Source of the DNA: JAFAHS01 sp046728175
GTDB taxonomy: Bacteria > Desulfobacterota > Binatia > Binatales > Binataceae
DNA: 10,798 nucleotides
Assembly (NCBI GenBank): GCA_046728175.1
Contig: JBKPEA010000074.1
Location: forward strand, 1-10,798
Direction of reading: 5' to 3'
The translations under genes were made by a program, and so were the position numbers. Below are positions 1 through 6,861 of the stretch, piece after piece (the stretch's first letter is position 1; each line of letters opens with the position of its first letter). The notes under the pieces were generated by a model. The model had not been told where the DNA came from. It saw only the letters and a program-made list of their open reading frames with translations, and made no database searches.

Positions 1-104
1 GCGTAAGAAAGCTCGTCGAGGAATTTCTTCACTTTCCCGTGCTTGGTTTCGACGACCGTCCCACGAAGGACCTTTTCCGGACCGCTCGGTCCATAACTAT
101 CGAG
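1..104 (-). CDS. Partial minus-strand coding frame running off the left edge, unknown function
   Basis: Read on the minus strand towards position 1, this stretch gives a charged, protein-like peptide, including GTVVETKHGKVKKFLDELSY, that stays open to the window edge. I do not recognise the family. The frame is open well upstream (past 150), but the residues there look non-coding and no ATG is present in frame, so the start is unresolved; the gene may be frameshifted or 5'-truncated. The Lys/Glu/Asp-rich composition differs from a random shadow frame. It would be divergent from the Tat-signal gene starting at 308. This could still be chance, because only about 35 residues are visible. Confidence 0.3.
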
Positions 105-295
105 TCTTAACCTACTCTGTGCTCTTGGAACTCTGCTGAAGAGCCGAAGCCGCGCTGTGAGACAAGGGAAAAAAGCAAAGACCAAGACCGCACATCATGT
201 GCTAATAGAGCTTGCAATTGCCTTGGTTTTATGGCAATAGGTCGATACCCTTCCCATACCTCAGGAGGCTTCAGCAATCGACCAGAGACAACCGT

Positions 296-302
296 TAGGA
301 GG
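296..302 (+). promoter_or_regulatory. Ribosome binding site of the Tat-signal gene
   Basis: TAGGAGG lies five bases before the ATG at 308. It decides the start: the alternative in-frame ATG at 410, directly before the twin-arginine motif, has no comparable Shine-Dalgarno sequence. Confidence 0.6.
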
Positions 303-307
303 ATTAG

Positions 308-1263
308 ATGAACGCGAATGTTATTCAGCGTCTCGAAGTTCCCTACCGTCACAGCCATCACCTTCCAGCCCGTCACACCCATAACCCATTGCATCTCGGG
401 TCGCATGCAATGTCTCGGCGTCAGTTTGTCCGTGCAGCCGTGGGCACATTTGCCTTGGGGCTGCCTTCAGTACGGGGTTCATGAAACCTGTTCTAGCATT
501 CGCGGGACAGGGTGCATCCGTGCCACCGTTGCCGATCCCCGGAGCCTCGCCTGCATTGGGCGGAACATTTCATGTATTCGGACCAGGACCGACCGGCATG
601 GGACTCGATCCGATAGATGCCGAACCTATAACCATTAATGACTTCAATGGCTTTGCCGGCCTAGCTTACATCAGTGGGACCGTCACGCAGACTAATACAT
701 CGACGGGTGAGGTCCTCATGCTCCCGTTCCTCGACTCAGATATGCGCTTCATGAAAGGCGTCTACAGGGGGACCGACGGTAGGATCCATCAAGGGGCATT
801 CGCCCTGGTCTGAATCGATGTCTACCTGCCCGGTCCGGGCGGGGCACAAATCCATGACATGAATCCTAGCCCTCAGCACCCAACTGGCCTGTTTTGGACA
901 ACGCGAGTTCCAGCCGATGGCATCGAAGTAAACCTTGGCAAAGGCTCCGCATCTTTGGAGGCCTTCAATGTTCCGATCAATGACTTCGGGACCGGTTTCA
1001 ACTCATTGTTTGGGTCAACGCCACCGATCCCCGGTACAGTCTCGTTCAAGGTAGTGTGGAGCGGCGTTGAAGAACGGGTAAACATCAAAAACACTGACCC
1101 GGTAAACGGTGGATTTGCTGGTGAGTTCGTGCGTAACTCGGCGCAGATGGAATGGACCGGCACCGTCGGTGATCTCACTTTTGCTTCTGCTCCCCTGTCA
1201 ACATCGTCCAGTTCATTTGCCGAGATCGGCCACGAACGGAACGGCACCTTCTTTCCAGACTGA
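308..1263 (+). pseudogene. Tat-exported protein of unknown function, broken by a frameshift and an in-frame TGA
   Basis: Starting at ATG 308, the first frame encodes a 34-residue N-region, then MSRRQFVRAAVGTFALGLPS. This is a twin-arginine signal (SRRQFV followed by a hydrophobic stretch). That frame stops at 482-484, but the neighbouring frame takes over at about 475-481 and continues with PVLAFAGQGASVPPLPIPG and a Gly/Pro/Thr-rich, beta-looking body. A TGA at 811-813 interrupts that frame, where ...GAFALV[stop]IDVYLPGPGG fits a lost Trp. The frame then stays open to the TGA at 1261-1263. The full product would be about 318 residues. The C-terminus FAEIGHERNGTFF resembles exported hypothetical proteins I remember from environmental genomes; no function is known to me. 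One single-base deletion and one nonsense change make it a pseudogene, unless the two downstream ORFs (481-813, 859-1263) are still expressed separately. Confidence 0.72.
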
Positions 1264-1283
1264 TTTAATGTCGCCTATAAGGT

Positions 1284-1314
1284 CGGATGGAGCCGCGATA
1301 TCTGGCTTCATCCG
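1284..1314 (+). terminator. Hairpin after the Tat-signal gene, possible terminator
   Basis: CGGATGGAGCC (1284-1294) pairs with GGCTTCATCCG (1304-1314) over 11 positions including one G-U, leaving a nine-base loop. It begins 20 bases after the stop at 1263. There is no clear U tract after it, so intrinsic termination is uncertain. Confidence 0.4.
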
Positions 1315-1879
1315 ATCTGCCATTGTTAACCTTCATGTGAGTCAGTTCGCCGCGAGAAGTCATGTGGCGGACGGTCGAAATATCGAATAGGCCGGCAGCC
1401 CAACGGCGAGAAGAGTTGTTGGCGGTGGAGCAATCCACCCTGCGAAGCGTAGACAGCGAATGGGCAGGCCGTGTGATTGAGCCTCGAAATTGTGTAGTGG
1501 CGGGAGTCGACACTGTTCAGATTGTGGAAGACAACACCGAAGCGCAGCAGTGGCCGAGCGCCGAGGTCCCGCCGGGGTCGGAGAGCACGGCATGTACATA
1601 ATGGGGTCCTCCAGGAACCTGGGAGGTCCTGTCGTCTCCGTCGACGAACCGGTTTGGGGAATCCGGTAAATAACCCCGGGCCCGAGGGTGCTGCGCCTTG
1701 TATCCGCGGGAGCGAAGCCTGAGGCGCATCGGCGGTACTGCGAAGCGAAGGAAACGAAGCGACGCGGGAAGGACGGCAGGAAGTCGGAGTGCTCTACAAT
1801 ACCAAGGAAGCGGGGGAACCAACCCGAGGGACCCTGTGGAGGGAAGGGAGCACCGGAACACGGGATGTTCGAGGGAAAT

Positions 1880-3219
1880 ATGGCGGAGACATCGAGCTCC
1901 ATAACCATATCAACGAAACTCGAGCAGATAGCGAAGCTGGCGTGCGAGATGCCGCAAGCGGCATTGACGACGCTTGCCCATTACATCGATGTCGACTGGT
2001 TGCGTGAGGCGTATCGGCGCACGCGCAAGGATGGAGCCACGGGCGTGGACGGGCAGACGGCCGACGAGTATGCGAGCAAGCTGGAAGAAAATCTCCGCTC
2101 GCTGCTCGAACGGGCTAAGTCCGGCAGCTATGTGGCACCACCGGTCCGCAGGGTGCACATTCCGAAGGGTGGCGATAGCTCGCAAACGCGCGCCATCGGA
2201 GTGCCTACCTTCGAGGATAAAGTGCTCCAGGGCAGTGGCTATGGTGCTGGAGGCCGTGTACGAACAGAGCTTTCTTGACTGCTCGTACGGCTTTCGCCCC
2301 GGACGCTCGGTGCATCAGGCGCTGAAAGTCACAAGAGACCAGACGATGAGGATGGCGGGCAGGTGGGTCCTGGAGATTGATGTTCGAAAGTTTTTCGACA
2401 GCTTGGACCATCGTCACTTGCGGAGCATCGTGCGCAAGCGGGTACGCGACGGAGTGTTGTTGCGACTCATCGGCAAGTAGCTGAAGGCGGGCGTCATGGA
2501 GGACGGGAGGACTGAGTATCCGGAAACCGGTAGCCCGCAGGGCGGGCGGGTGTATTTCGCCCGTTCTTTCCAACATCTACTTGCACGAGGTGCTGGATGA
2601 GTGGTTCACGCGGCAGGTCGCTCCACGGCTCGTCGGTCGTGCGCTCCTAGTCCGTTATTGCGATGATGCAATCATCATCTTTGAGCGGGAACGGGACGCG
2701 CGGCGAGTTCTCGACGTGCTGCCAAAGCGGCTGGCTAAATATGGTCTGACGCTTCACCCGGAAAAGACCCGGCTGGTTGACTTCCGGCGCCCGGATACGA
2801 GAGAAGACGCGTTGCCTGAAGACGACGCGACCCGGCCCGGCACGTTCGACCTGTTAGGCTTTACTCACTATTGGGCGAAATCCCGCAAGGGATTTTGGGT
2901 GGTGATGCAGAAGACGGCGCGGGACCGCTTCCGGCGCGCACTCCGGCGCGTCGCCGACCACATCCAGCGGTCTCGGCACGCGCCAGTGCGCGAGCAGTGG
3001 GTCGCAGTCAAGCAAAAGCTGGTGGGGCACTATGGGTACTTCGGCATTGCCGGAAATTCCCGTGCGCTCTACTGCTTCTTGTTTCGGGCCAGGCGTGCGT
3101 GGCGGTACTGGCTTTCTCGCCGTTCGCAGCGGGCCCACCTCTCGTGGGACAAAATGGACCGCCTGTTGCAGCATTATCCTTTGCCGCAGCGGCGCATCCG
3201 TTCTGCCCCGGTCGTGTAG
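1880..3219 (+). pseudogene. ltrA: Group II intron reverse transcriptase/maturase, multiply inactivated
   Basis: In its normal form this protein reverse-transcribes the intron and helps it splice. ATG 1880 follows GAGGG at 1871-1875; ATG 1865 is an alternative. The N-terminus LACEMPQAALTTLAHYI and KDGATGVDGQT (RT0/RT1 region) are in the first frame. At about 2230 a two-base deletion moves the frame, which continues with SYGFRPGRSVHQAL and LEIDVRKFFDSLDH. A TAG at 2478-2480 replaces the Trp expected in LIGKW. Near 2547-2553 four extra bases (CGG plus T) next to SPQGG shift the frame again. The third frame carries the catalytic RYCDDAIIIF (YCDD rather than the commoner YADD), LLGFTHYW, and a maturase (X) domain with GHYGYFGIAGNSRAL, ending YPLPQRRIRS. 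There is no HNH endonuclease domain. The C-terminus is complete for this group. Family assignment is secure from motif order; 'ltrA' is the generic symbol. Confidence 0.93.
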
Positions 3220-3236
3220 CGAAGCCGTGTACCGAA

Positions 3237-3269
3237 GAGCCGGATGCGATAATTTCGCCTGTCCGGATC
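3237..3269 (+). ncRNA. Group II intron domain V
   Basis: The 33-base hairpin starts GAGCCGGATGCGA and ends TCGCCTGTCCGGATC. It matches the domain V pattern: the AGC triad in the lower stem, a GCCGGA/TCCGGAT lower helix, an internal bulge and a short upper helix. Canonical domain V is usually 34 bases, so one base may be lost. It lies 17 bases after the maturase stop codon. Confidence 0.8.
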
Positions 3270-3270
3270 C

Positions 3271-3308
3271 GTGGGAGCCTCGGGGAGCGATTCCCGAGGC
3301 GACCCGAC
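3271..3308 (+). ncRNA. Group II intron domain VI and 3' splice boundary
   Basis: GGGAGCCTCGGG pairs with CCCGAGGCGACCC across a GAGCGATT loop, with unpaired A positions that could provide the branch adenosine. The intron should end at the AC/AY shortly after the stem, about 3307-3308, since coding sequence of the minus-strand host gene resumes immediately beyond. The exact base is inferred. Confidence 0.65.
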
Positions 3309-3529
3309 CAATTACTCCACACCGCGTCCTTGAAGTTGTCTTTCTTGAACGGATCCCCACCGCAGAGGCCACACTTCTCGACGTCGATCGCGTCGGTGTC
3401 CGCGTCTACCTCGGTGCCGTACCACGCGATGAAACGCGCGTGGCAGTTATCAGAGTGGATCTCCAGTGTCCGCTCGCGGTTGGGCGGCGGGAGAACGGCA
3501 GAACGTTCCCCGAATCTGATCCTATCCGT
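3307..3529 (-). pseudogene. CxxC-containing protein gene fragment, interrupted by the group II intron
   Basis: On the minus strand this stretch is open and clearly protein-like: RTLEIHSDNCHARFIAWYG, then EVDADTDAIDVEKCGLCGG, then DPFKKDNFKDAVWSNW, after which the frame enters the intron 3' end. The Cys spacing (CHARF..., CGLC) suggests a small zinc-binding domain. I cannot name the family. The frame is bounded upstream by a TAG at 3530-3532 and has no ATG, GTG or TTG before the conserved-looking part, so its true start is lost or in another frame. The C-terminal remainder should lie upstream of the intron 5' end on the minus strand, but I could not identify it in 1264-1362. Confidence 0.5.
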
Positions 3530-3656
3530 CTAGGCATCCCCTTGGCGCCGAGCATAGCAGACCCGCAAGCTAGCGGGTGTTCACTTATCAGTTACAATCT
3601 GGGAAGGTTCAATATCATTGGGATCGTGGGCTGACCTCGCGGGAGGGAAAATCCCC

Positions 3657-3661
3657 GGAGG
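3657..3661 (+). promoter_or_regulatory. Ribosome binding site for the small exported protein
   Basis: GGAGG lies 11 bases before the GTG at 3673 and supports that start over the downstream ATG codons at 3721-3726, which would lack the signal sequence. Confidence 0.4.
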
Positions 3662-3672
3662 CCGAAATCACC

Positions 3673-3957
3673 GTGAAGATTTGGCACGTTGCCGCGCTTG
3701 CGCTCACGGGCTGATATCTGATGATGCCACCACCTTTGTCGCATTCACGCGATCGAGTTGTACCGTTGTCGCGATGGACTAGAGCTCACGTATTTCAGTC
3801 GGAGGAGTCCTGGGATGAAGGGCACCGCTCTATCCAAGCTCGACGCGGCGCTGGGCCCTATCGTGGGTTCCTGCCGGAACAGTTCTATGATGCACAGTGC
3901 GTCGCTGCCGACGATCCTCGGCTCGAACCATCAAGCTCGACCACGTCGCCGCGGTGA
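3673..3957 (+). pseudogene. Small exported protein of unknown function with TGA in place of a Trp codon
   Basis: From GTG 3673 the frame encodes MKIWHVAALALTG, then a TGA (3712-3714), then YLMMPPPLSHS, PLSRWTRAHVFQSEESWDEG and finally QCVAADDPRLEPS up to the TGA at 3955-3957. I remember a widespread family of short exported proteins with the same plan: a hydrophobic N-terminus ending GWYLMxPP, a middle PLSxW...FDS..EC motif, and a C-terminal CVxxDDPRL. In that pattern the stop sits exactly on the W of GWYLM, and the first family Cys is a Trp here (EESWDE). Both point to decay. The length of about 94 codons is normal for the family. Function unknown. Translation restart at the ATG pair 3721-3726 would give a product without a signal. 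Confidence 0.55.
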
Positions 3958-4105
3958 CCAGTCAGTTCGTGGAGCGGCGCGAGGTTCAGTTCGTGGGAAA
4001 ATAGAGAGCGGTTGAGGTTTTCCGAACCAGGTAAGCAACCTCGTTATGCTCTGTCCGCTTGCCGACGGGGATCTCACGCTTACGGCAGGGAACAAAATTC
4101 GGCTT

Positions 4106-4112
4106 AGGAAGG
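4106..4112 (+). promoter_or_regulatory. Ribosome binding site deciding the GST start
   Basis: AGGAAGG lies eight bases before ATG 4121. The frame is open further upstream to an ATG at 4046, but that has no such site and the added residues do not belong to the GST fold. Confidence 0.7.
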
Positions 4113-4120
4113 ATAGTGCG

Positions 4121-5119
4121 ATGGCCGACGAGTATCACATCCACGGAATCGAACTGTCGCCGTACTCGGTGAAGGTGCGTTCCTATTTTCGTTACAAGGG
4201 GCTGCCCCACCGATGGATTCCGCGGAGCCTCGATTCGGAAGGCGAGTATCAGAAATTCGTGAAGCTTCCTCTGGTGCCGCTGGTCGTCACGCCGGACGAC
4301 AGGGGTATCCAGGATTCCACGCCGATCATCGAGTACGTCGAGGCACTCAGTCCCAAGCCTTCGATTCATCCGGACAATCCAGTCTCGAACTTTATTTCGG
4401 TGCTGCTGGAAGAGTTCGGCGACGAATGGGGCAACAAGTGGATGTTCCATTATCGATGGGCGCGCGAGGCCGACCAGCTTTCCGGCGCGGGACGCATCGC
4501 GCGCTCAATGATGCCGGCGGCCGACGACGCGCAGATGAACAAGAATATCGCGACGGTGCGCGATCGAATGGTCAATCGCGTCGGTTTCGTCGGTTCGAAT
4601 CCGCAGACTGCGCCGCAAATCGAGGAATCTTTTCGCGATGCGATCGCGATTCTCGAGCTGCACTTGGCAACCCGGCCGTACCTCTTCGGGCAACGTCCGG
4701 CGTTCGCTGACTTCGGGATGTGGGGACAGCTTTACAACGCATGGACCGACCCGACCCCGGGCGCGATCATCAATGCGACGTCACCCAATCTGCTGGCGTG
4801 GATACATCGGATGCTGTGGCCGCGCGCCGAGGGTGAGTTCGAATCGTGGTCGAGCCTGGCTCCCACTCTCACTCCTTTCCTCGAACGGCAGGTCGGGAGT
4901 CTCTTCATGCCGTGGACGGTCGCCAATGCGAAGGCGATTGCAGACGGCAGCGAAGAATTCAGTGTGCAGTTAGTGGGCAAGACCTGGACGCAGAAGCCGC
5001 AGAAGTATCACGCCAAATCTCTCGCTGCGCTGCGCGAGAAATACAATGCTGTGCGTGACAAGGCCGCGATCGACGCGGTTCTGAGCTCCACCGGATGCCT
5101 CGCGGCAGTGCACTCCTGA
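4121..5119 (+). CDS. Glutathione S-transferase-like protein
   Basis: This 332-residue cytoplasmic protein has an N-terminal thioredoxin-like GST domain and an all-helical C-terminal domain. YHIHGIELSPYSVKVRSYFR (about residues 5-24) is the first beta strand and helix, with SPYS at the usual active-site position. KLPLVPLVVTPDDRGIQDST (about 48-67) carries the cis-proline (VP) and the glutathione-contacting D-S pair, followed by PIIEYVE. In the C-terminal domain RPYLFGQRPAFADFGMWGQL is the conserved N-capping/helix region. It is longer than a classical GST (about 200-220), with about 100 extra residues rich in aromatics; long GST-like proteins of this type are common in environmental bacteria. 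The substrate is unknown. The gene appears intact, ends in TGA, and has no operon partner: the next features are minus-strand relics. Confidence 0.85.
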   Translation: MADEYHIHGIELSPYSVKVRSYFRYKGLPHRWIPRSLDSEGEYQKFVKLPLVPLVVTPDDRGIQDSTPIIEYVEALSPKPSIHPDNPVSNFISVLLEEFGDEWGNKWMFHYRWAREADQLSGAGRIARSMMPAADDAQMNKNIATVRDRMVNRVGFVGSNPQTAPQIEESFRDAIAILELHLATRPYLFGQRPAFADFGMWGQLYNAWTDPTPGAIINATSPNLLAWIHRMLWPRAEGEFESWSSLAPTLTPFLERQVGSLFMPWTVANAKAIADGSEEFSVQLVGKTWTQKPQKYHAKSLAALREKYNAVRDKAAIDAVLSSTGCLAAVHS

Positions 5120-5247
5120 GCGTCCATAGTGTCGTACAGCATCCATCGGCGATTTTTCTTAGAACAAAGTCGACTCGACCAGGTGGCGCAGAATTTCTTC
5201 GATAAAGAACGACTATGAGCGCGAAGCACTGGAGCCCTTCAATACTG

Positions 5248-5395
5248 GGGGTTCTCCATAGCGAAGTCTCTTTTATTGCACGGACAGAGCGATCGCCTTG
5301 GTCGCGATCCGCATCGCGTACGCCAACCGGCGCACCGGCGGACCCTTTTTTGAGAGGTCGCGGCCGTTAGGATTTCGTGCTCGATTTGCTCCCGA
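5248..5395 (-). pseudogene. RepB-like DNA primase C-terminal relic, copy 1
   Basis: On the minus strand the stretch encodes REQIEHEIL, then (after restoring one lost base near 5367-5370) GRDLSKKGPPVRRLAYAMRI and ATKAIALSVQ, ending in a TAA at 5273-5275. This resembles the C-terminal part of RepB-type primases of plasmids and integrated elements, where a REQI-like helix precedes RDLSKKG and a final AERTxxKAI-like helix. Both the nucleotide sequence and the protein closely match 10333-10481 (roughly 80% by eye), including the following ATGGAGAACCC. The upstream part of the gene is missing. The primase assignment rests on memory of the family; the homology between the two copies is directly visible. 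Confidence 0.55.
5248..5395. repeat. Dispersed repeat, copy 1 (partner at 10333-10481)
   Basis: About 148 bases match the later segment in the same orientation, starting GGTTCTCCATAGCGAAG and ending ATTTGCTCCCGA, with scattered substitutions and three small indels. It marks a shared origin of the two primase relics, not a mobile-element end. Homology stops abruptly on both sides. Confidence 0.85.
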
Positions 5396-5452
5396 ACGTT
5401 GTTCGACGAACCCGCCGCAGATGACTAGATGAATCCGGGCGAAAGAGGTCCT

Positions 5453-5584
5453 TTACGCCTCATCGCGATCGAGCACAGCAACTGCGGCGCCAGCGCCCGA
5501 CAAAGCCAGAACAGATGCGCGGCCAATCCCCGACGCGCCTCCAGTCACCAATGCCACTGTGTTGGAGAGCTCGGAAGTCATCAT
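5453..5584 (-). pseudogene. Short-chain dehydrogenase/reductase (SDR), N-terminal fragment
   Basis: A 43-residue frame starts at ATG 5584 (or 5581) and reads MMTSELSNTVALVTGGASGI, GRASVLALSGAGAAVAVLDR, DEA, stop. It holds the complete NAD(P)-binding start of a classical SDR: the first beta strand VALVTGG, the TGGASGIG glycine motif and the second strand ending in an acidic residue (VLDRD), which favours NAD. Intact SDRs have about 250 residues with an S-Y-K catalytic set, so about 80% is missing, including all catalytic residues. The start lies 31 bases after the cupin stop on the same strand, so the two were probably one operon. The truncation point is near 5450, before the primase relic. 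Identification is strong despite the length. Confidence 0.85.
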
Positions 5585-5615
5585 CGCCCCTTGTGAGCAA
5601 TTCACCAAGTCGAAG

Positions 5616-5966
5616 TTAGTCCTTCAGTGGGATAATCATCATGACGCGAGGCTCGTCGCCGACTGCCCGCGTAGTGTGACCCTTTCCGGTCAGATCCTCC
5701 GCAAGGATTCCTTCGCCGGGTCCGAACCGATGGGTAGAGCCGTCGCCGAGCCCGATTTCCACGCCGCCGGCCAGTGTAATTACGTACTGGCGGCGGGGCG
5801 CGTTATGCCAATCGACGAACGCGCCCGGAGCCATCCGGGTGAACATCACGCCAGTTGCGGGCTGCAACGACGTTTGCTCTGCGATCTGTCCCGGGGCAAA
5901 TTGGATCTTCATTTCTTCAAGATGGGATTGCTGATCGGCACCGCTATAGAGACGAAACAGTCGCAT
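5616..5966 (-). CDS. Small cupin-domain protein
   Basis: This 116-residue protein is a single beta barrel. Motif 1 is in APGAFVDWHNAPRRQYVITL, with one His where typical cupins have HxH and Gln where they have Glu. Motif 2 is FGPGEGILAEDLTGKGHTTR, with its His conserved. This WHNAPRRQYVITL variant is one I remember as a common family in environmental bacteria; the reduced set of metal ligands leaves its activity unclear. ATG 5966 has a GAGG site nine bases upstream (complement of 5976-5979), and the length is normal for the family. It appears intact. The downstream partner is the truncated SDR, so the cupin may once have acted with an oxidoreductase in catabolism of an organic acid or xenobiotic; that is inference. 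Confidence 0.85.
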   Translation of the reverse strand: MRLFRLYSGADQQSHLEEMKIQFAPGQIAEQTSLQPATGVMFTRMAPGAFVDWHNAPRRQYVITLAGGVEIGLGDGSTHRFGPGEGILAEDLTGKGHTTRAVGDEPRVMMIIPLKD

Positions 5967-6452
5967 AACATATGACCTCGACGCGCGAGCTCAAGGTCCA
6001 CTTACCGCGACCGCCGATTGCGAGCAAGTGTTCGTGACGGCAGAAATCTGCGCATGTGTTGCGGAGTCCTCGGAGGCTTAGTTCGGGGTCTTTCCGAGTT
6101 TTCAGGAGCTACGGCACTTGCGTCGAGTCTTGAAAGCTTAGGCTTCGTACTACAAGCAAATCCGCGCTTATCTAAATTTCGCGCGCTAAATGGAATTTTA
6201 CGCCAAGCTGAGATACGAGGTTGTTCGAGATCTCAAGGGTGGTCGGTCGGCGATCCAGAATTGAGCGCAGGCGTGAGGATTCCTAGTGAGCGCCGACGTG
6301 CCATGCTCCTGATGCTTGGCGACATCCGCGCGCAACCAGGCCCGATCTTATCGAGTGGTTGAATCCTGAAACGGCGGGGCCTTCCTATCCAAATCCGCGG
6401 GACGCCGCCATTTGCCGAACGCGCTTCGCACCCGAGATCTGCGGCGCGTGCG
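5967..6452. other. Stretch without a convincing gene
   Basis: I see no supported gene here. The long plus frame at 6018-6362 has a composition unlike a protein and no ribosome binding site. A short frame at 6190-6264, starting MEFYAKLRYEVVRDL, looks faintly like the start of an IS21-type transposase but stops after 24 residues and has no detectable continuation. The last part (about 6411-6452) is the degenerate upstream continuation of the cyclase fragment. The right-hand end of the cupin promoter probably lies within the first 100 bases, but no clear -35/-10 pair stands out. Confidence 0.4.
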
Positions 6453-6545
6453 ATGCTCTCGGAGATCTACAATTGGTTCACCGAGGGCTTCGACACCGCC
6501 GACCTGAAGGACGCCAAGGCCCTGTTGGCGGAGCTGAGTAGATAG
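6453..6545 (+). pseudogene. C-terminal fragment of an adenylate/guanylate cyclase-type signalling protein
   Basis: The frame reads MLSEIYNWFTEGFDTADLKD, then AKALLAELSR and a TAG at 6543-6545. This matches the extreme C-terminus that I remember from large bacterial proteins combining a nucleotide cyclase or kinase, an AAA ATPase and TPR repeats, typically ending ...WFTEGFDTADLKEAKALLxEL. In those proteins it follows several TPR-like helices and about 1,000 residues. Only the last helix pair is left here. In-frame sequence just upstream (from about 6411) is open but no longer family-like. The ATG at 6453 is internal to the original protein and not a real start. Confidence 0.65.
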
Positions 6546-6627
6546 CCGCGGCCGCGGTCGAGAGCAAAGGGCTGTCCATAGGCGACGCGACAATTTGGGA
6601 GACCAGCAGAATCAGCCTGTGTGGGAC

Positions 6628-6633
6628 AAGGAG
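6628..6633 (+). promoter_or_regulatory. Ribosome binding site of the amidase fragment
   Basis: AAGGAG lies eight bases before ATG 6642, supporting that start over the upstream GTG at 6621. The initiation region is intact although the gene is truncated. Confidence 0.6.
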
Positions 6634-6641
6634 TGAAAAGC

Positions 6642-6861
6642 ATGGGACTAAACATCGATGAACTGTCGACTATGGACGGCACGGCACAAGCGGAATTGGT
6701 TCGCCGGGGCGAACTTACTCCTCTCGAGTTGGTCGATGCCGCCATCGCGCGAATCGAACGGATCAACCCGATCATCAACACGGTGATCACTCCGTTTTTC
6801 GAAGAAGCTCGGAAGGCAGCAGTGTCGCCCGACTCCAGCACCGTCAAAGACCTGGTCGCGG
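6642..6861 (+). pseudogene. Amidase (amidase signature family), N-terminal fragment
   Basis: From ATG 6642 the product contains DGTAQAELVRRGELTPLELV, then DAAIARIERINPIINTVITP and FFEEARKAA. This is the conserved helical N-terminus of amidase-signature enzymes, which hydrolyse carboxamides. After about residue 60 there seems to be a small internal deletion leading directly to VKDLVAG, which in the intact family is the KD(L/I) segment holding the first catalytic Lys of the Ser-Ser-Lys triad. The Gly/Ser-rich signature with both serines is absent. Family members have about 450-500 residues. At about 6861/6862 the sequence switches to the antisense of the downstream 2TM gene, and the frame stops at 6882-6884. 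The initiation region is intact, so a short peptide may still be made. Confidence 0.78.

Larger units (their letters stand above)
1363..3308 (+). mobile_element. Group II intron with degenerate maturase gene
   Basis: The unit contains structured RNA upstream (about 1363-1879), the maturase pseudogene (1880-3219), and domains V and VI directly after it. The upstream part shows RNA helices, for example GGTGGA-GCAA-TCCACC at 1424-1439 with a GNRA tetraloop, and CCAAC/GTTGG at 1400-1422. It is rich in purine-bounded short repeats, as expected for domains I-III. The 3' end is placed near 3308 from domain VI. The 5' end is not resolved: GTGGCGG at 1363 is my choice because structured RNA already begins near 1390, but GTGAGTC at 1336 is also possible. 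The total of about 1.9 kb suits an intron whose protein lacks the endonuclease domain. It lies antisense to a CxxC-protein gene whose coding resumes right at the 3' boundary. With its maturase broken it could move or splice only with help in trans. Confidence 0.8.

Noticed and set aside
318..638. Open frame of 106 codons on the plus strand
   Set aside because: It overlaps the Tat-signal gene, which has a strong ribosome site and a real signal peptide; the composition here is Cys/Arg/Thr-rich and not protein-like.
1360..1908. Long minus-strand open frame of 182 codons
   Set aside because: It lies antisense to the structured RNA and maturase start of the group II intron and is Pro/Arg/Ser-rich without motifs.
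712..3957. UGA read as tryptophan (alternative code), suggested by in-frame TGA at 811 and 3712
   Set aside because: The intact GST gene and both affected genes end naturally in TGA, and a TAG also replaces a Trp in the maturase. Frameshifts accompany the stops. Decay explains everything.
6018..6362. Open frame of 114 codons between cupin and cyclase fragment
   Set aside because: No ribosome binding site, no recognisable motif, and low-quality composition.
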